Source: Semisulcospira habei (Eukaryota; Mollusca; Gastropoda; Semisulcospiridae). Taken from it: 64,000 nucleotides of DNA. The DNA lies in contig BTPG01000003.1 in NCBI GenBank assembly GCA_036245525.1, positions 194,544,225 through 194,608,224 on the forward strand, read 5' to 3'. This document shows positions 51,249 through 60,473 of the stretch, in pieces (the stretch's first letter is position 1; the number at the start of each line of letters is the position of its first letter). The notes below the pieces were generated by a model that was given only the letters and a program-made list of their open reading frames with translations, had not been told where the DNA came from and did no database searches. A program made the position numbers and the translations under genes.

Positions 51249-54200
51249 CTCGCGCTGGGACCATATGGCGTTGAGGCGCGTCCCCTGGGTGGTGGATAGG
51301 GGGTCCCTCGTGAGAGGGGTGCACCGAATGAAATAAGGTGCCGTGAACCAACATGGTCTAAGGGAAGGTGACCCCGAAAGAAAACCCCTGGTCCTCCTAG
51401 TAAGGGGGTTGGGCGTGGGGGTAGCTTCCCCACCCTGCAAAAAAGGAAACAGCTACAAAAACGCCGACGAAAAGACTAACAGTAATTCCTTTCCTGGAGG
51501 AGGAAGGTTCTTCTACCAGAAGACTTATGACGTCCTGTGGTGAAAGCCGGAAGTCTTCGGAAGCCACAGGACCGAGCCGCCTCTCTCTATCCAGGGATAC
51601 AACCATGGGCACATGGAACGTCAAGACCATGTACCAGAGCGGCAAGGCCGCCCAGATAGCAGCGGAAATGCAAAAGTACAACCTTTCCCTGCTAGGTATC
51701 AGTGAAGCCAGATGGACGCAGTCTGGCCAGAAAAGGCTGTTAAGTGGGGAGATGATTCTGTATTCAGGTCATGAAGAGGAGAATGCCCCCCATACAGAAG
51801 GTGTAGCATTCATGCTGTCACCAGTGGCACAGAGAGCGCTGATGGGCTGTGAACCTCTTGGGCCAAGAATTATCACAGCAGCCTTTAGAACCAAAAAAAA
51901 GCTCAAGCTGAACGTCATCCAGTGTTATGCGCCCACTAATGACAGTGACGAGGAAGAGAAACAAGAGTTCTACGACCGACTCCAGAGTGCCTTGGACAAA
52001 TGTGCGGAGCGAGACATCACCATCGTCATGGGCGATTTTAATGCCAAAATAGGGGAGGACAACACCGGATACGAAGAGGTGATGGGGAGACAGGGACTAG
52101 GCTTGGAGATGAGTGAGAACGGGGAGAGGTTTGTAGACTTTTGTGCTCTAAACCGACTTGTCATTGGAGGCAGCATCTTCCCACACAGAAGAATACACAA
52201 AGCAACTTGGGTCTCACCCGACCATACAACAGAGAACCAAATAGACCATATCTGCATTAGCAAGAAATTTAGAAGATCCCTTCAAGATGTTCGAGTGCGG
52301 AGGGGAGCAGATGTCGCCTCAGACCACCATCTGCTTACCTTAAGAATGAAGCTGAAGCTAAAGAAAAGCTGCACAGAGACAACAAGAAGACAGCGCTATA
52401 ATGTAGGCCTCCTGAGAGAAACTGGAGTTAGAGAAGAGTTCAAACTGGTGCTGTCCAACCGGTTTCAAGCGCTACAGGAGCTAGTAAATGAAGAGGAGGA
52501 GGTCACCACAGAGCAGCAGTGGAAGGCAGTTAGAGAGGCGCTGAACTCAACCTGCAAAGACACTGTAGGGTTCAGGAAACACCATCACAAGGACTGGCTG
52601 TCGGCACAGACCTTGAAGAAGATAGAAGTGAGGAAGCAGAAGAAAGCAGTTGTCAACAACAGTCGCACGAGAGCAGCCAAAGTAAGGGCACAGGGGGAAT
52701 ACTGGGAAGCCAACCGCGAGGTGAAGAGGAGTATCAGGGCAGACAAGAGGGCCTACACAGACAGCCTGGCAGCAGAGGCAGAAAAGGCAGCAGGCAGCGG
52801 CAACATGAAACAGCTCTACGACATTACCAAAAGATTGTCAGGCAAGTATGGCCATACAGAAAGACCAGTAAAAGACAAAGAAGGCAAGCCTATTGCAGAC
52901 AGAGCAGACCAACTCGACAGATGGGCCGAGTATTTTGAAGAGTTACTGAACAGACCTAGCCCACCCGACCCCCCAGACATCCAGCCGGCAGAGACCGACC
53001 TACCCATCAGCTGTGACAGACCCAGCCGGGAAGAGATCAGAAGAGCAGTGGCATTTTTGAAGAACGGCAAAGCAGCAGGCCCAGATGGCATCCCAGCGGA
53101 GTCTCTGAAAGCAGACCTAGAGACAACAGTGGAGATGCTGTACCCACTGTTTGGAAAGATCTGGGAAGAGGAGGTGATGCCGGCTGACTGGAAGGAGGGG
53201 TACCTAATCAAGCTTCCCAAGAAAGGCGACCTCAGCAAGTGTTCCAACTACAGAGGAATCACCTTGCTGTCAGTACCAGGAAAGGTCTTCAACAGGATCA
53301 TCCTGGAGAGAATGAAGAGCTCCGTTGACCCCCAGCTGAGAGACCAGCAAGCAGGATTTAGGAAGAACCGATCATGTACAGATCAGATCGCCACTCTCCG
53401 CATCATCGTGGAACAGTCTCTGGAGTGGAGCTCCCCGCTGTACATCAACTTTGTGGATTATGAGAAAGCATTTGACAGCGTGGACCGAGAGACTCTGTGG
53501 AAACTCCTACGACACTACGGTGTACCCACAAAGCTCGTCCGCCTGATCAAGAGCAGCTATGATGGCATGACATGTCGCGTGATCCACGAAGGGCAGTTCA
53601 CCAGAGAGCTCCAGGTCAGAACTGGTGTCAGGCAGGGGTGTCTCCTGTCTCCGTTCCTCTTCCTACTGGCTATAGACTGGGTCATGAAGATGACCACAGA
53701 GCACAGACGAAGTGGAATACAGTGGACACTGTGGACACAGCTTGACGACCTCGATTTTGCAGACGACTTGGCATTACTGTCCCACACTCATCAACAAATG
53801 CAGGACAAGACCATGAGGCTTGCTGACATCTCGTCCCAAGTGGGCCTCACCATTCACAAACAGAAAACAAAGACAATGAGGCTGAACGCAACCAGGGAAG
53901 AACCAGTCTTGCTTGCTGGCACCCCGTTGGAGGAGGTGGAGTCCTTCACCTATCTCGGGAGCATCATAGACAAAAAAGGCGGCACTGATGCAGATGTCAG
54001 AGCACGAATCGGTAAAGCCAGAGCAGCCTTTCTCCAGTTGAAAAAAGTATGGAGTTCCAGAGAGCTGTCACAACACACCAAAGTCCGGATTTTCAACTCC
54101 AATGTAAAAGCAGTTCTCCTATATGGAGCAGAGACATGGAGATTGACAAAAACCACAGTCAACAGAGTACAGACCTTCATGAACAGTTGCCTTAGAAGAA

Positions 54201-54547
54201 TTTTGAAAATCCACTGGCCAGAGAAGATCAGCAACGTCAGACTCTGGGAGAGAACAGAGCAGATAACAGCAGAGAATGAAATTGGGCGAAGAAGATGGGG
54301 ATGGATCGGTCACAGTCTGAGAAAGCCAGCTTCCAGTATCACTAGGCAGGCATTGTCATGGAACCCCCAGGGAAAGAGGAAAAGAGGTAGGCCGAGAAAC
54401 TCCTGGCGTCGAGACCTCCAAGCAGACATCAAGAGACTGGGAACCACCTGGAGTAGAATCGAAGGAGAAGCACAGGACAGGAGTTGCTGGAGGTCTCTCG
54501 TCGACGGCCTATACCCGGGTAGGGGTGACAGGCGTAAGTAAGTAAGT
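51249..54547 (+). mobile_element. Full-length RTE-like non-LTR retrotransposon
   Basis: About 3.3 kb: a 5' untranslated region of about 350 bp, one long ORF with endonuclease and reverse transcriptase, almost no 3' untranslated region, and a short (GTAA)n tail starting within the stop codon region at 54535-54547. A single ORF and a microsatellite tail fit the RTE clade (inference from architecture). The left end abuts a target-site duplication. The right end runs directly into a second, truncated copy rather than into the other duplication. It looks recent and may encode a functional protein. Confidence 0.85.
51605..54541 (+). CDS. Endonuclease/reverse transcriptase polyprotein of the RTE-like LINE
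   Basis: An intact ORF of 978 codons from 51605; the same frame also has an upstream ATG at 51527 (1004 codons). I prefer 51605 because 'ACAACCATGG' is a strong initiation context and the conserved GTWNVKTM starts there. The apurinic-type endonuclease has GTWNV, ISEARW, MGDFNAKIG (about residues 168-175 counted from 51527), DHICISKKF and the catalytic SDH (265-267). The reverse transcriptase has 'LKNGKAAGPDGIPAE', 'YRGITLLSVPGKVFNRI', 'DYEKAFDSVDRE', 'GVRQGCLLSPFLF' and the FADD catalytic box (744-747). The C-terminus is Trp- and Arg-rich ('RRWGWIGHSLRKP', 'KRKRGRPRNSWRRDLQ'). Its role is target-primed reverse transcription. No stop or frameshift is seen, so activity is possible. Confidence 0.9.
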   Translation: MGTWNVKTMYQSGKAAQIAAEMQKYNLSLLGISEARWTQSGQKRLLSGEMILYSGHEEENAPHTEGVAFMLSPVAQRALMGCEPLGPRIITAAFRTKKKLKLNVIQCYAPTNDSDEEEKQEFYDRLQSALDKCAERDITIVMGDFNAKIGEDNTGYEEVMGRQGLGLEMSENGERFVDFCALNRLVIGGSIFPHRRIHKATWVSPDHTTENQIDHICISKKFRRSLQDVRVRRGADVASDHHLLTLRMKLKLKKSCTETTRRQRYNVGLLRETGVREEFKLVLSNRFQALQELVNEEEEVTTEQQWKAVREALNSTCKDTVGFRKHHHKDWLSAQTLKKIEVRKQKKAVVNNSRTRAAKVRAQGEYWEANREVKRSIRADKRAYTDSLAAEAEKAAGSGNMKQLYDITKRLSGKYGHTERPVKDKEGKPIADRADQLDRWAEYFEELLNRPSPPDPPDIQPAETDLPISCDRPSREEIRRAVAFLKNGKAAGPDGIPAESLKADLETTVEMLYPLFGKIWEEEVMPADWKEGYLIKLPKKGDLSKCSNYRGITLLSVPGKVFNRIILERMKSSVDPQLRDQQAGFRKNRSCTDQIATLRIIVEQSLEWSSPLYINFVDYEKAFDSVDRETLWKLLRHYGVPTKLVRLIKSSYDGMTCRVIHEGQFTRELQVRTGVRQGCLLSPFLFLLAIDWVMKMTTEHRRSGIQWTLWTQLDDLDFADDLALLSHTHQQMQDKTMRLADISSQVGLTIHKQKTKTMRLNATREEPVLLAGTPLEEVESFTYLGSIIDKKGGTDADVRARIGKARAAFLQLKKVWSSRELSQHTKVRIFNSNVKAVLLYGAETWRLTKTTVNRVQTFMNSCLRRILKIHWPEKISNVRLWERTEQITAENEIGRRRWGWIGHSLRKPASSITRQALSWNPQGKRKRGRPRNSWRRDLQADIKRLGTTWSRIEGEAQDRSCWRSLVDGLYPGRGDRRK

Positions 54548-55624
54548 ATTTGACAGTGTGGACCGAGAGACTCTGTGGAAACTCCTACGACACTACGGTG
54601 TACCCACAAAGCTCGTCCGCCTGATCAAGAGCAGCTACGATGGCATGACATGTCGCGTGATCCACGAAGGGCAGTTCACCAAGGAGCTCCAGGTCAGAAC
54701 TGGTGTCAGGCAGGGGTGTCTGCTGTCTCCGTTCCTCTTCCTACTGGCCATAGACTGGGTCATGAAGATGACCACAGAGCACAGACGAAGTGGAATACAG
54801 TGGACACTGTGGACACAGCTTGACGACCTCGATTTTGCAGACGACTTGGCATTACTGTCCCACACTCATCAACAAATGCAGGACAAGACCACGAGGCTTG
54901 CTGACACCTCGTCCCAAGTGGGCCTCACCATTCACAAACAGAAAACAAAGACAATGAGGCTGAACGCAACCAGGGAAGAACCAGTCTTGCTTGCTGGCAC
55001 CCCGTTGGAGGAGGTGGAGTCTTTCACCTATCTCGGGAGCATCATAGACAAAAAAGGAGGCACTGATGCAGATGTCAGAGCACGAATCAGTAAAGCCAGA
55101 GCAGCCTTTCTCCAGTTGAAAAAAGTGTGGCGTTCCAGAGAGCTGTCACAACACACCAAAGTCCGGATTTTCAACTCTAATGTAAAAGCAGTTCTCCTAT
55201 ATGGAGCAGAGACTTGGAGATTGACAAAAACCACAGTCAACAGAGTACAGACCTTCATGAACAGTTGCCTTAGAAGAATTTTGAAAATCCACTGGCCAGA
55301 GAAGATCAGCAACATCAGACTCTGGGAGAGAACAGAGCAGATAACAGCAGAGAATGAAATTGGGCGAAGAAGATGGGGATGGATCGGTCACAGTCTGAGA
55401 AAGCCAGCTTCCAGTATCACTAGGCAGGCATTGTCATGGAACCCCCAGGGAAAGAGGAAAAGAGGTAGGCCGAGAAACTCCTGGCGTCGAGACCTCCAAG
55501 CAGACATCAAGAGACTGGGAACCACCTGGAGTAGAATCGAAGGAGAAGCACAGGACAGGAGTCGCTGGAGGTCTCTCGTCGACGGCCTATACTCGGGTAG
55601 GGGTGACAGGCGTAAGTAAGTAAG
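54548..55624 (+). mobile_element. 5'-truncated RTE-like LINE copy fused to the tail of the full copy
   Basis: Starts at a position equivalent to 53470 of the full copy ('ATTTGACAGTGTGGACCGAG') and ends with its own (GTAA)n tail, followed directly by the right target-site duplication. By eye about twenty substitutions in roughly 1.07 kb separate it from the full copy, so it derives from a different source RNA or is older. There is no duplication between the two copies. Confidence 0.88.
54549..55619 (+). pseudogene. Partial reverse transcriptase ORF of the truncated LINE copy
   Basis: The frame is open throughout (353 codons from the first ATG at 54558). It keeps 'GVRQGCLLSPFLF', the FADD box, and the C-terminal 'KRKRGRPRNSWRRDLQ'. 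It lacks the endonuclease, the thumb-proximal N-terminal motifs and any promoter, so it cannot be an autonomous element. Confidence 0.85.
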
Positions 55625-55638
55625 TATAGCATTTTTTC
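55625..55638 (+). repeat. Target-site duplication, right copy (LINE pair)
   Basis: TATAGCATTTTTTC, identical to 51235-51248. It follows the (GTAA)n tail of the truncated copy. Confidence 0.85.
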
Positions 55639-55700
55639 AAAAAATTGGGGGGAGGGGGGCTGGTTCCGGAACCCCTGTACTTCCCCCCCCCCCCCGCCCC
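55639..55700 (+). mobile_element. K element (right part), downstream of the LINE pair
   Basis: 'AAAAAATTGGGGGGAGGGGG' followed by 'GTTCCGGAACCCCTGTACTT' continues the K element in the order seen on the minus strand of 57767-58105. Its CAG end is lost in the following poly(C). Confidence 0.6.
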
Positions 55701-55794
55701 CCTCTCTCTCTCACCTAGTGCCGCTTCAATAAACCCGGCAGTGACTTCACACCACGCCACTTTGAAGATACATAGTCTTTTGAGTGGTTTGAAA

Positions 55795-56030
55795 ACAAGC
55801 AATCCAATCCAGGGGGAAAAAAACGGATTTATTCAATAGCATGTCCGTTGAAAGGTCCTGGTAAATCAAAGTGGCACAGTTGGAGTGCGCCTGAGTTGAT
55901 CAGTGTTCAGGTCGTACTCCATAGGCAATAGATTTCCCTGTCCCCAATAACCCGCCCGTCAGGGCCGTCCATGATCACCTCGGTGCTGTGGACGTTAAAC
56001 CCGAACTAACCAACCAACAAGCAATCCACA
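55795..56030 (-). mobile_element. tRNA-derived SINE body, copy 2
   Basis: On the displayed strand it carries 'AAAGTGGCACAGTTGGAGTG', 'GATCAGTGTTCAGGTCGTAC' and 'GGCCGTCCATGATCACCTCG', ending 'CCCGAACTAACCAACCAAC'. It is the same family as 42420-42735 but without a clear tRNA head. The order of parts matches a minus-to-plus comparison with that copy. Confidence 0.7.
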
Positions 56031-56241
56031 AGCGTTCGCCGCTGGTTTAGTGCCCTCCACTGGCCTCTTGAGCCGGTGAATTAACTATTGTGCGTATTGT
56101 TGTTGAGGGTACTCAATCGCGCAACTCTTCCGATGAAGAGGTGACGACAGGTGACTTTTTATCTCCCCTGAGCACCATCTTAACCACCGGCCCTTGAAAC
56201 ACTTAGAGGCATTCAACAACCACGTGTGATGGATTCCTATC

Positions 56242-56307
56242 CGCAAGAAGCTTAGATCCTCTTGAGCCTTAGCCTGCGGGGGCTCTTAGGGATCTATTCC
56301 TCTTGCT
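56242..56307. repeat. Family B hairpin (diverged)
   Basis: 'CAAGAAGCTTAGATCCTCTT' and 'TTAGGGATCTATTCCTCTTG' around 'GAGCCTTAGCCTGCGGGGGC'. Confidence 0.6.
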
Positions 56308-56519
56308 GATGTCATTTGAATCTTTGTTTTCAGATGGAAGGTATGATTGATTTAGCCACATCTATAGAACTGCGACAAATGGTCTGACAGAGCACATTTA
56401 AGAAGGTGTGATCTACTGACAGTTCCAAGTGTCAACACACAGATACGCGATCTCTCGTTCCACTCAGTCCCCGGCTCACATTAAACCAATGCAGACCAAC
56501 TCACTATGCTCCATCTATA

Positions 56520-56750
56520 TAGCACGTCTGTTGAAAGTTCTTCACAGGTAAATCAAATTGGCACAGTTGCACTGCGCCTAAATTGATGAGTGTTCAAGAC
56601 GTATTCCAAAAGCAATAGCTATTACATTTGGAGTACGACTTGAACCCCCCCCCCCCCCCCCGCTCCGCCCCACCCCACCCCCATCCCTGATTAGGCCGCC
56701 TATTATCACTCTGGTGCCGTGGACTTTAAATCCCGAACTAACCGTCGCAA
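56520..56750 (-). mobile_element. tRNA-derived SINE body, copy 3 (diverged)
   Basis: 'AAATTGGCACAGTTGCACTG', 'GATGAGTGTTCAAGACGTAT' and 'CTCTGGTGCCGTGGACTTTA' match copies 1 and 2 in order, with a poly(C) insertion in the middle (about 56645-56662). Ends 'CCCGAACTAACCGTCGC'. Confidence 0.62.
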
Positions 56751-56801
56751 GCCACTAGATCGGCCACTTGACGAGTAGCAAAATCTGAGGAAAAATTGAT
56801 A

Positions 56802-56900
56802 GATAATACTGAAGAGCATAAGAAATGCGAAACTGTTGGAATCATCATTTAGTGTTTTCGATGATTCCAAAATATTGCATTTCTTTTGCTCGTCAGTATA
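56802..56900. mobile_element. Family D hairpin
   Basis: 'TACTGAAGAGCATAAGAAAT' and 'CATTTCTTTTGCTCGTCAGT' are the outer arms, and 'TTGGAATCATCATTTAGTGT' meets 'CGATGATTCCAA' inside. Its right end abuts the K element that follows. Confidence 0.66.
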
Positions 56901-57285
56901 CAGCGCCGGATCAATCATTTTTTAAGGGGGGGAGGGGGGGGGCAGGGGGGAATGGGGTGCTGAACGACAATATAACAACTGCGAAAGGCGCGTGCTTCCA
57001 CGGTCCGAATAAATTGAAAAGCGGGGGGAGGGGCGTGGGGGAGGGGCGTGGGGGAGGGGGGTGGGGGTGGGGTGGGGGTAGAGCGAGAAAAGGCGCGTGC
57101 TTCCAGGGTCCGAAGAAATCAAAAAGAGGGGGGGGGGGGGGAGAGGGGGGGTGGGCGGGAGGAGTAGAGAGAGAGGGGTGGTGCTTCTGGGGTCCGGAGA
57201 TACCTAAAAGCGGGGAAGGGGGGCAGTGTTGCAATAACATGAAACCACACCCCTCCTTCTCGGACCATGTTGTGGCCTGGTAGTG

Positions 57286-57337
<52 letters not shown>

Positions 57338-57453
57338 AGCCGAGAGGGGGGGAGGGGGGTGCTGTAGTACCAAAGCATCCCCCTGGATCCGGCCCTGGTA
57401 TGCATGCGTCATCTAAAAGTCCTTCCAAAACATTTCTGGATCCGCCGGTGCTG
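56901..57453. mobile_element. K-type element with hAT-like ends and 5-bp target duplication
   Basis: The left end 'CAGCGCCGGATCAATC' and the complement of the right end 'GATCCGCCGGTGCTG' are related inverted ends. They are flanked by GTATA on both sides (56896-56900 and 57454-57458). Inside are three G-rich modules with 'GCGTGCTTCCACGGTCCGAA', 'GCGTGCTTCCAGGGTCCGAA' and 'GTGCTTCTGGGGTCCGGAGA', and a long poly(T). A second internal end, 'GGATCCGGCCCTG' at 57385-57397, suggests an end duplication or a nested copy. CAG-type ends resemble hAT elements (inference). Confidence 0.6.
57288..57336. repeat. Poly(T) run inside the K element
   Basis: An uninterrupted run of about 48 T (poly(A) on the minus strand). 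Lys-rich minus-strand frames come from it. Confidence 0.95.
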
Positions 57454-57766
57454 GTATACTAAAGAAGATTCTGTCATAAGTCAGACAGGTAGATTTCCAC
57501 GCGCGTTTGCCGTGATTGCTAATGAGCGATCGACGGGACTGAAAAGAAGTATCTGATCTGCCTGACACTGCCCCCCCCCCCCCCCGCCACCAGCCCCCTC
57601 ACACCTCACCACACACCCACCCCACCCCACCCCCACCCCCACCCCGCAACTGACCCCTCCACCTCACCAGAACTCTCCATCTCCATTTGTAATTTGTATT
57701 GGATTCAGTTTCACAGGAATATCAATTCTTCCCCTCCCCATACCAGCATCAATACCGCATTCCCTA
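57454..57766. other. Intergenic stretch; C-rich tract
   Basis: Poly(C) and CCCCA-rich sequence at about 57571-57645. No gene supported. Confidence 0.5.
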
Positions 57767-58105
57767 CAGAGGCGAATCTGGGGGTTACAGGGGTTCCTGA
57801 CCCCCTCCCCCCCCCCCCTCCGCCCCAAAATTTTTGAAAATGCTATAGAAGGTCCCTTTTGGGGCGTTTGGGACCCTTCCTCTCCCGTTGTTTGATATTT
57901 TGGCGAATGGTGAGAGTGTTAACACACACGCTTTCTTCCCGCCCGCCCCGCCCCGCACCCCCCCCCCCCCCCTCCTCCCCTTTTCGATTTTTCGGCCCCT
58001 GGAAGCAAGGTGTAGCATGGGGGAGGCCTTTTGTATCAGGCTGAAGGTCCCAAAGAAAAAGTTGGAACCCCCACCCCCCACCTCGAGGTAACTGATACGC
58101 CTCTG
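57767..58105. mobile_element. K-type element with hAT-like ends and 5-bp target duplication (complete)
   Basis: 339 bp. The left end 'CAGAGGCGAATCTGGGGG' and the complement of the right end 'GATACGCCTCTG' give inverted ends CAGAGGCGWATC. They are flanked by CCCTA on both sides (57762-57766 and 58106-58110). No coding capacity. Its minus strand aligns with the two halves of the K copy interrupted by the LINE pair and so shows the unoccupied LINE target. Confidence 0.7.
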
Positions 58106-58577
58106 CCCTATACGTGCCGATTGAGAATTCTTACTCTGGTCAACTAGTCCCTTAATAGCCTCGTCGCTGAAAACTAAAATTTAATTGAAAAATACTTATT
58201 CATACTGAACGGGGAAAAATAATCAAAATTGCCGAAAGGAACAATTGTCGTTGGATTAACCCCCCCCCCCCCCCCCCCCCCCCCATCCCCCCACTTCTCC
58301 TTCTTCAAGTACTGACAGAGCAGAGACAATGTTTCTGCTCAGATTCCATCCGCCCTGCCGATTGTACTTTTAAATTTCAAAACTGTGGAGAAAGGCCGAT
58401 CCTTAAGTAATCGATCAATCATTTCAAGTCTGCCTGTAAACAAGTAAGGCTGAATCGAACGCTTTTGCCGCAGGCAAATCATTGATGTTACTGTAGCCAC
58501 AGCCTAGCTGACTCTCGCCGCCTCTCAGTCCCTCCCATCTCCAACTCGTCCAATCCTTACACTAACGTAAGCCAACC
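58106..58577. other. Intergenic stretch; poly(C) run
   Basis: A poly(C) run of about 25 bases at 58260-58284. No gene supported. Confidence 0.5.
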
Positions 58578-58645
58578 CGCAAGAGGCATAGATTTTCATG
58601 AGCCCCTGCAACTGTAGGGGGTCATGAGAATCTATGCCTCTTGCT
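58578..58645. repeat. Family B hairpin
   Basis: 'GCAAGAGGCATAGATTTTCA' and 'TGAGAATCTATGCCTCTTGC' around 'AGCCCCTGCAACTGTAGGGG'. Confidence 0.74.
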
Positions 58646-58886
58646 GCGAAAAATGTGTGACTCGTTAGATACCTATTCATGCTAACGTTGCCAAAGCCTA
58701 GCCTTATAGCCCTACTCAGTCTTATTCTTATGTCAGTCTCCCCCCCCCCCCCCCCACTCCCCATCCCCAACGCGTCGTCTCCACTGGGGCCAGTTGCATG
58801 AGTGAGCTTAATCCTGCGCCAGCCACTAAGCAAGGTGATCCGCTATAGCGGAGCACCTTGCTTAGTGGCTGGTGCAGGACTAAGCT

Positions 58887-59841
58887 GACTGCTATGAAGA
58901 CGTGAAAAACTGGATGACAGCAAACAAGCTCAAACTGAACGACGACAAAACGGAAGCCATGCTGGTAGGCACTCGCCAGAAACTTTCCCAGCTCTCTCCC
59001 TCTCTCCACCTTCAACTCGACAGCACCCCCATCTCCGTCTCTGACTCGGTCAAGAACCTTGGCGTTATCCTCGATTCCTCTCTTTCCATGACCAGCTTCG
59101 TCTCCGCCACGGTCCAGGCATGTTATTTCCACCTCCGCCGCATCAGTCAGATCAGAGAAATACCTCACTACCGAAGCTGCCACCAAACTCGCTGTCTCTC
59201 TCATCTTATCTCGCATCGACTACTGCAACTCTCTCCTTTCCGGCCTTCCTCACTCCACCACTCTCACTCTCCAGCGCGTCCAGAACAATGCTGCCCGCCT
59301 CGTCCTCAGAAAGAAAAAATCCGACCACATCACTCCCCTGCTCAAGCTCCTTCACTGGCGTCCCCATCCCCCAACGCATCCAATACAAGATTCTGTCTTT
59401 CTGCTACAAATCCCTGAACAACTACGCTCCTGCCTATCTCTCCAACTTACTTCACCCCTACACTCCTCCCCGCTCCCTCCGCTCCGCCTCTGACCCTCTC
59501 CGCCTCCTCCTCCCCCGCACCAAACTCAGCACTTTCGGCCCCCCGCTCCTTCTCAGTATACGGTCCATCCACCTGGAACACTCTCCCACTCTCTCTCCGT
59601 CAGAAACACTCGCTCTCCTCCTTCCAGTCCGCCCTCAAAACTCATCTCTTTCAACAGTTCTAGCACTATATCACCACACTCCCCACCCCAAGCTGACCGT
59701 CGTAATGTATCTTCACTATTAATTTACGTGAGTCATTGTCTAAAGCGTGCGCATGCGTGTGCGAGTTGTGAGTGCGCGCTTAGAGTTATAATTATTATAA
59801 GATAAGCGCATTATAAATACCGTAAATATTATTTATTATTA
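58887..59841 (+). mobile_element. 5'-truncated L2/CR1-like LINE
   Basis: Carries the end of the reverse transcriptase and the C-terminal domain, then a short 3' region ending 'GCGCATTATAAATACCG' and TTA repeats. It is flanked by the 6-bp duplication TAAGCT (58881-58886 and 59842-59847). The L2/CR1 assignment rests on the C-terminal sequence type and the '...GCGCATTATAAATAC' tail. Confidence 0.78.
58899..59665 (+). pseudogene. Reverse transcriptase C-terminal pseudogene of the L2-like LINE
   Basis: Recognisable parts in order: 'NWMTANKLKLNDDKTEAML' and 'SVKNLGVILDSSLSM'; after a frameshift near 59158, '[14 protein letters not shown]' and '[13 protein letters not shown]'; after another near 59360, '[19 protein letters not shown]'; and after a third near 59550, a Trp-containing end with 'LKTHLFQQF' and stop. 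At least three frameshifts make it non-functional. Confidence 0.8.
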
Positions 59842-59870
59842 TAAGCTCACGGCTCGCAGCTGGCCCCGGT

Positions 59871-60285
59871 TGAACTCTTTACTAGCACAATGCCGGCCAC
59901 ATGCAAGAGGGATAGAATAACAGCACCCCGGGGCACTGCAGCCAGGGGCGCATAAATGCCTCATGCTGTCAGAGATGTCACGGTCCACATTTCCATTCTC
60001 TGATGGGGTACGTTTAACAGGCTTGAGACTTACGACTATCTTTGATCACTGATTTCTTGTGGTGCGTTATGTTTATTTCTTCGTTTATTTACTTACTTTA
60101 GTTGTTTGTCTGTCCTTTGTTGCTGTTGTAACTGGACTCTCTGATTACGAACTCTTCACGCTCAAAGTGAACCACGTTTTGTTTAAAACACCAAGGCGGA
60201 AAAGTGAATAATGTTTGCAAATTGTATTTATTTATTTGTACGGCTGCAGCATACTTCACTTTTAACTCGCGTGCCAGGCACATAA
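59871..60285. other. Intergenic stretch between the C element and FBXL14
   Basis: No recognisable feature. A fragment near 59896-59975 ('GCAAGAGGGATAGAATAACA') may be a decayed family B element. Confidence 0.4.
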
Positions 60286-60473
60286 TTAAAAAGTTTCAGT
60301 GCCGAGAAAATCCCAACCTCACCCATCTGCAAGAGATATGTTTTCAGGAGTCCCCGTAGTTGCTGAACCGACCACTGTCCGGCCATGTTCCTGGGACAAT
60401 TAGAAGGTTTGGGTATTGAATTAACGAAGATTGCAGAAACACAGCCTGCCTCAGCTGGCACTAAATAGGTTAA
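60286..60473. mobile_element. Family B TTAA-bounded element with degraded hairpin
   Basis: From 'TTAAAAAGTTTCAGTGCCGA' to 'GCTGGCACTAAATAGGTTAA'. The left arm 'GCAAGAGATATGTTTTCAGG' remains, but the right arm is lost. It lies about 200 bp upstream of the FBXL14 start codon. Confidence 0.6.

Larger units (their letters stand above)
58784..59870. mobile_element. Family C hairpin split by an L2-like LINE
   Basis: The left arm, tip and most of the right arm lie at 58784-58886 ('GCCAGTTGCATGAGTGAGCT', tip 'AAGGTGATCCGCTATAGCGG', then 'CTGGTGCAGGACTAAGCT'). The end of the right arm resumes at 59842 as 'TAAGCTCACGGCTCGCAGC' and 'TGGCCCC'. The duplicated TAAGCT marks the LINE insertion. Confidence 0.75.

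Noticed and set aside
52816..53247. 143-codon minus-strand frame and similar frames at 53557-54313 and 54635-55391
   Set aside because: They are antisense shadows of the reverse transcriptase ORF; the same antisense pattern appears in both LINE copies.
56911..57405. Pro- and Lys-rich minus-strand frame of 164 codons
   Set aside because: It is the antisense reading of poly(G) and poly(T) tracts in a K element.
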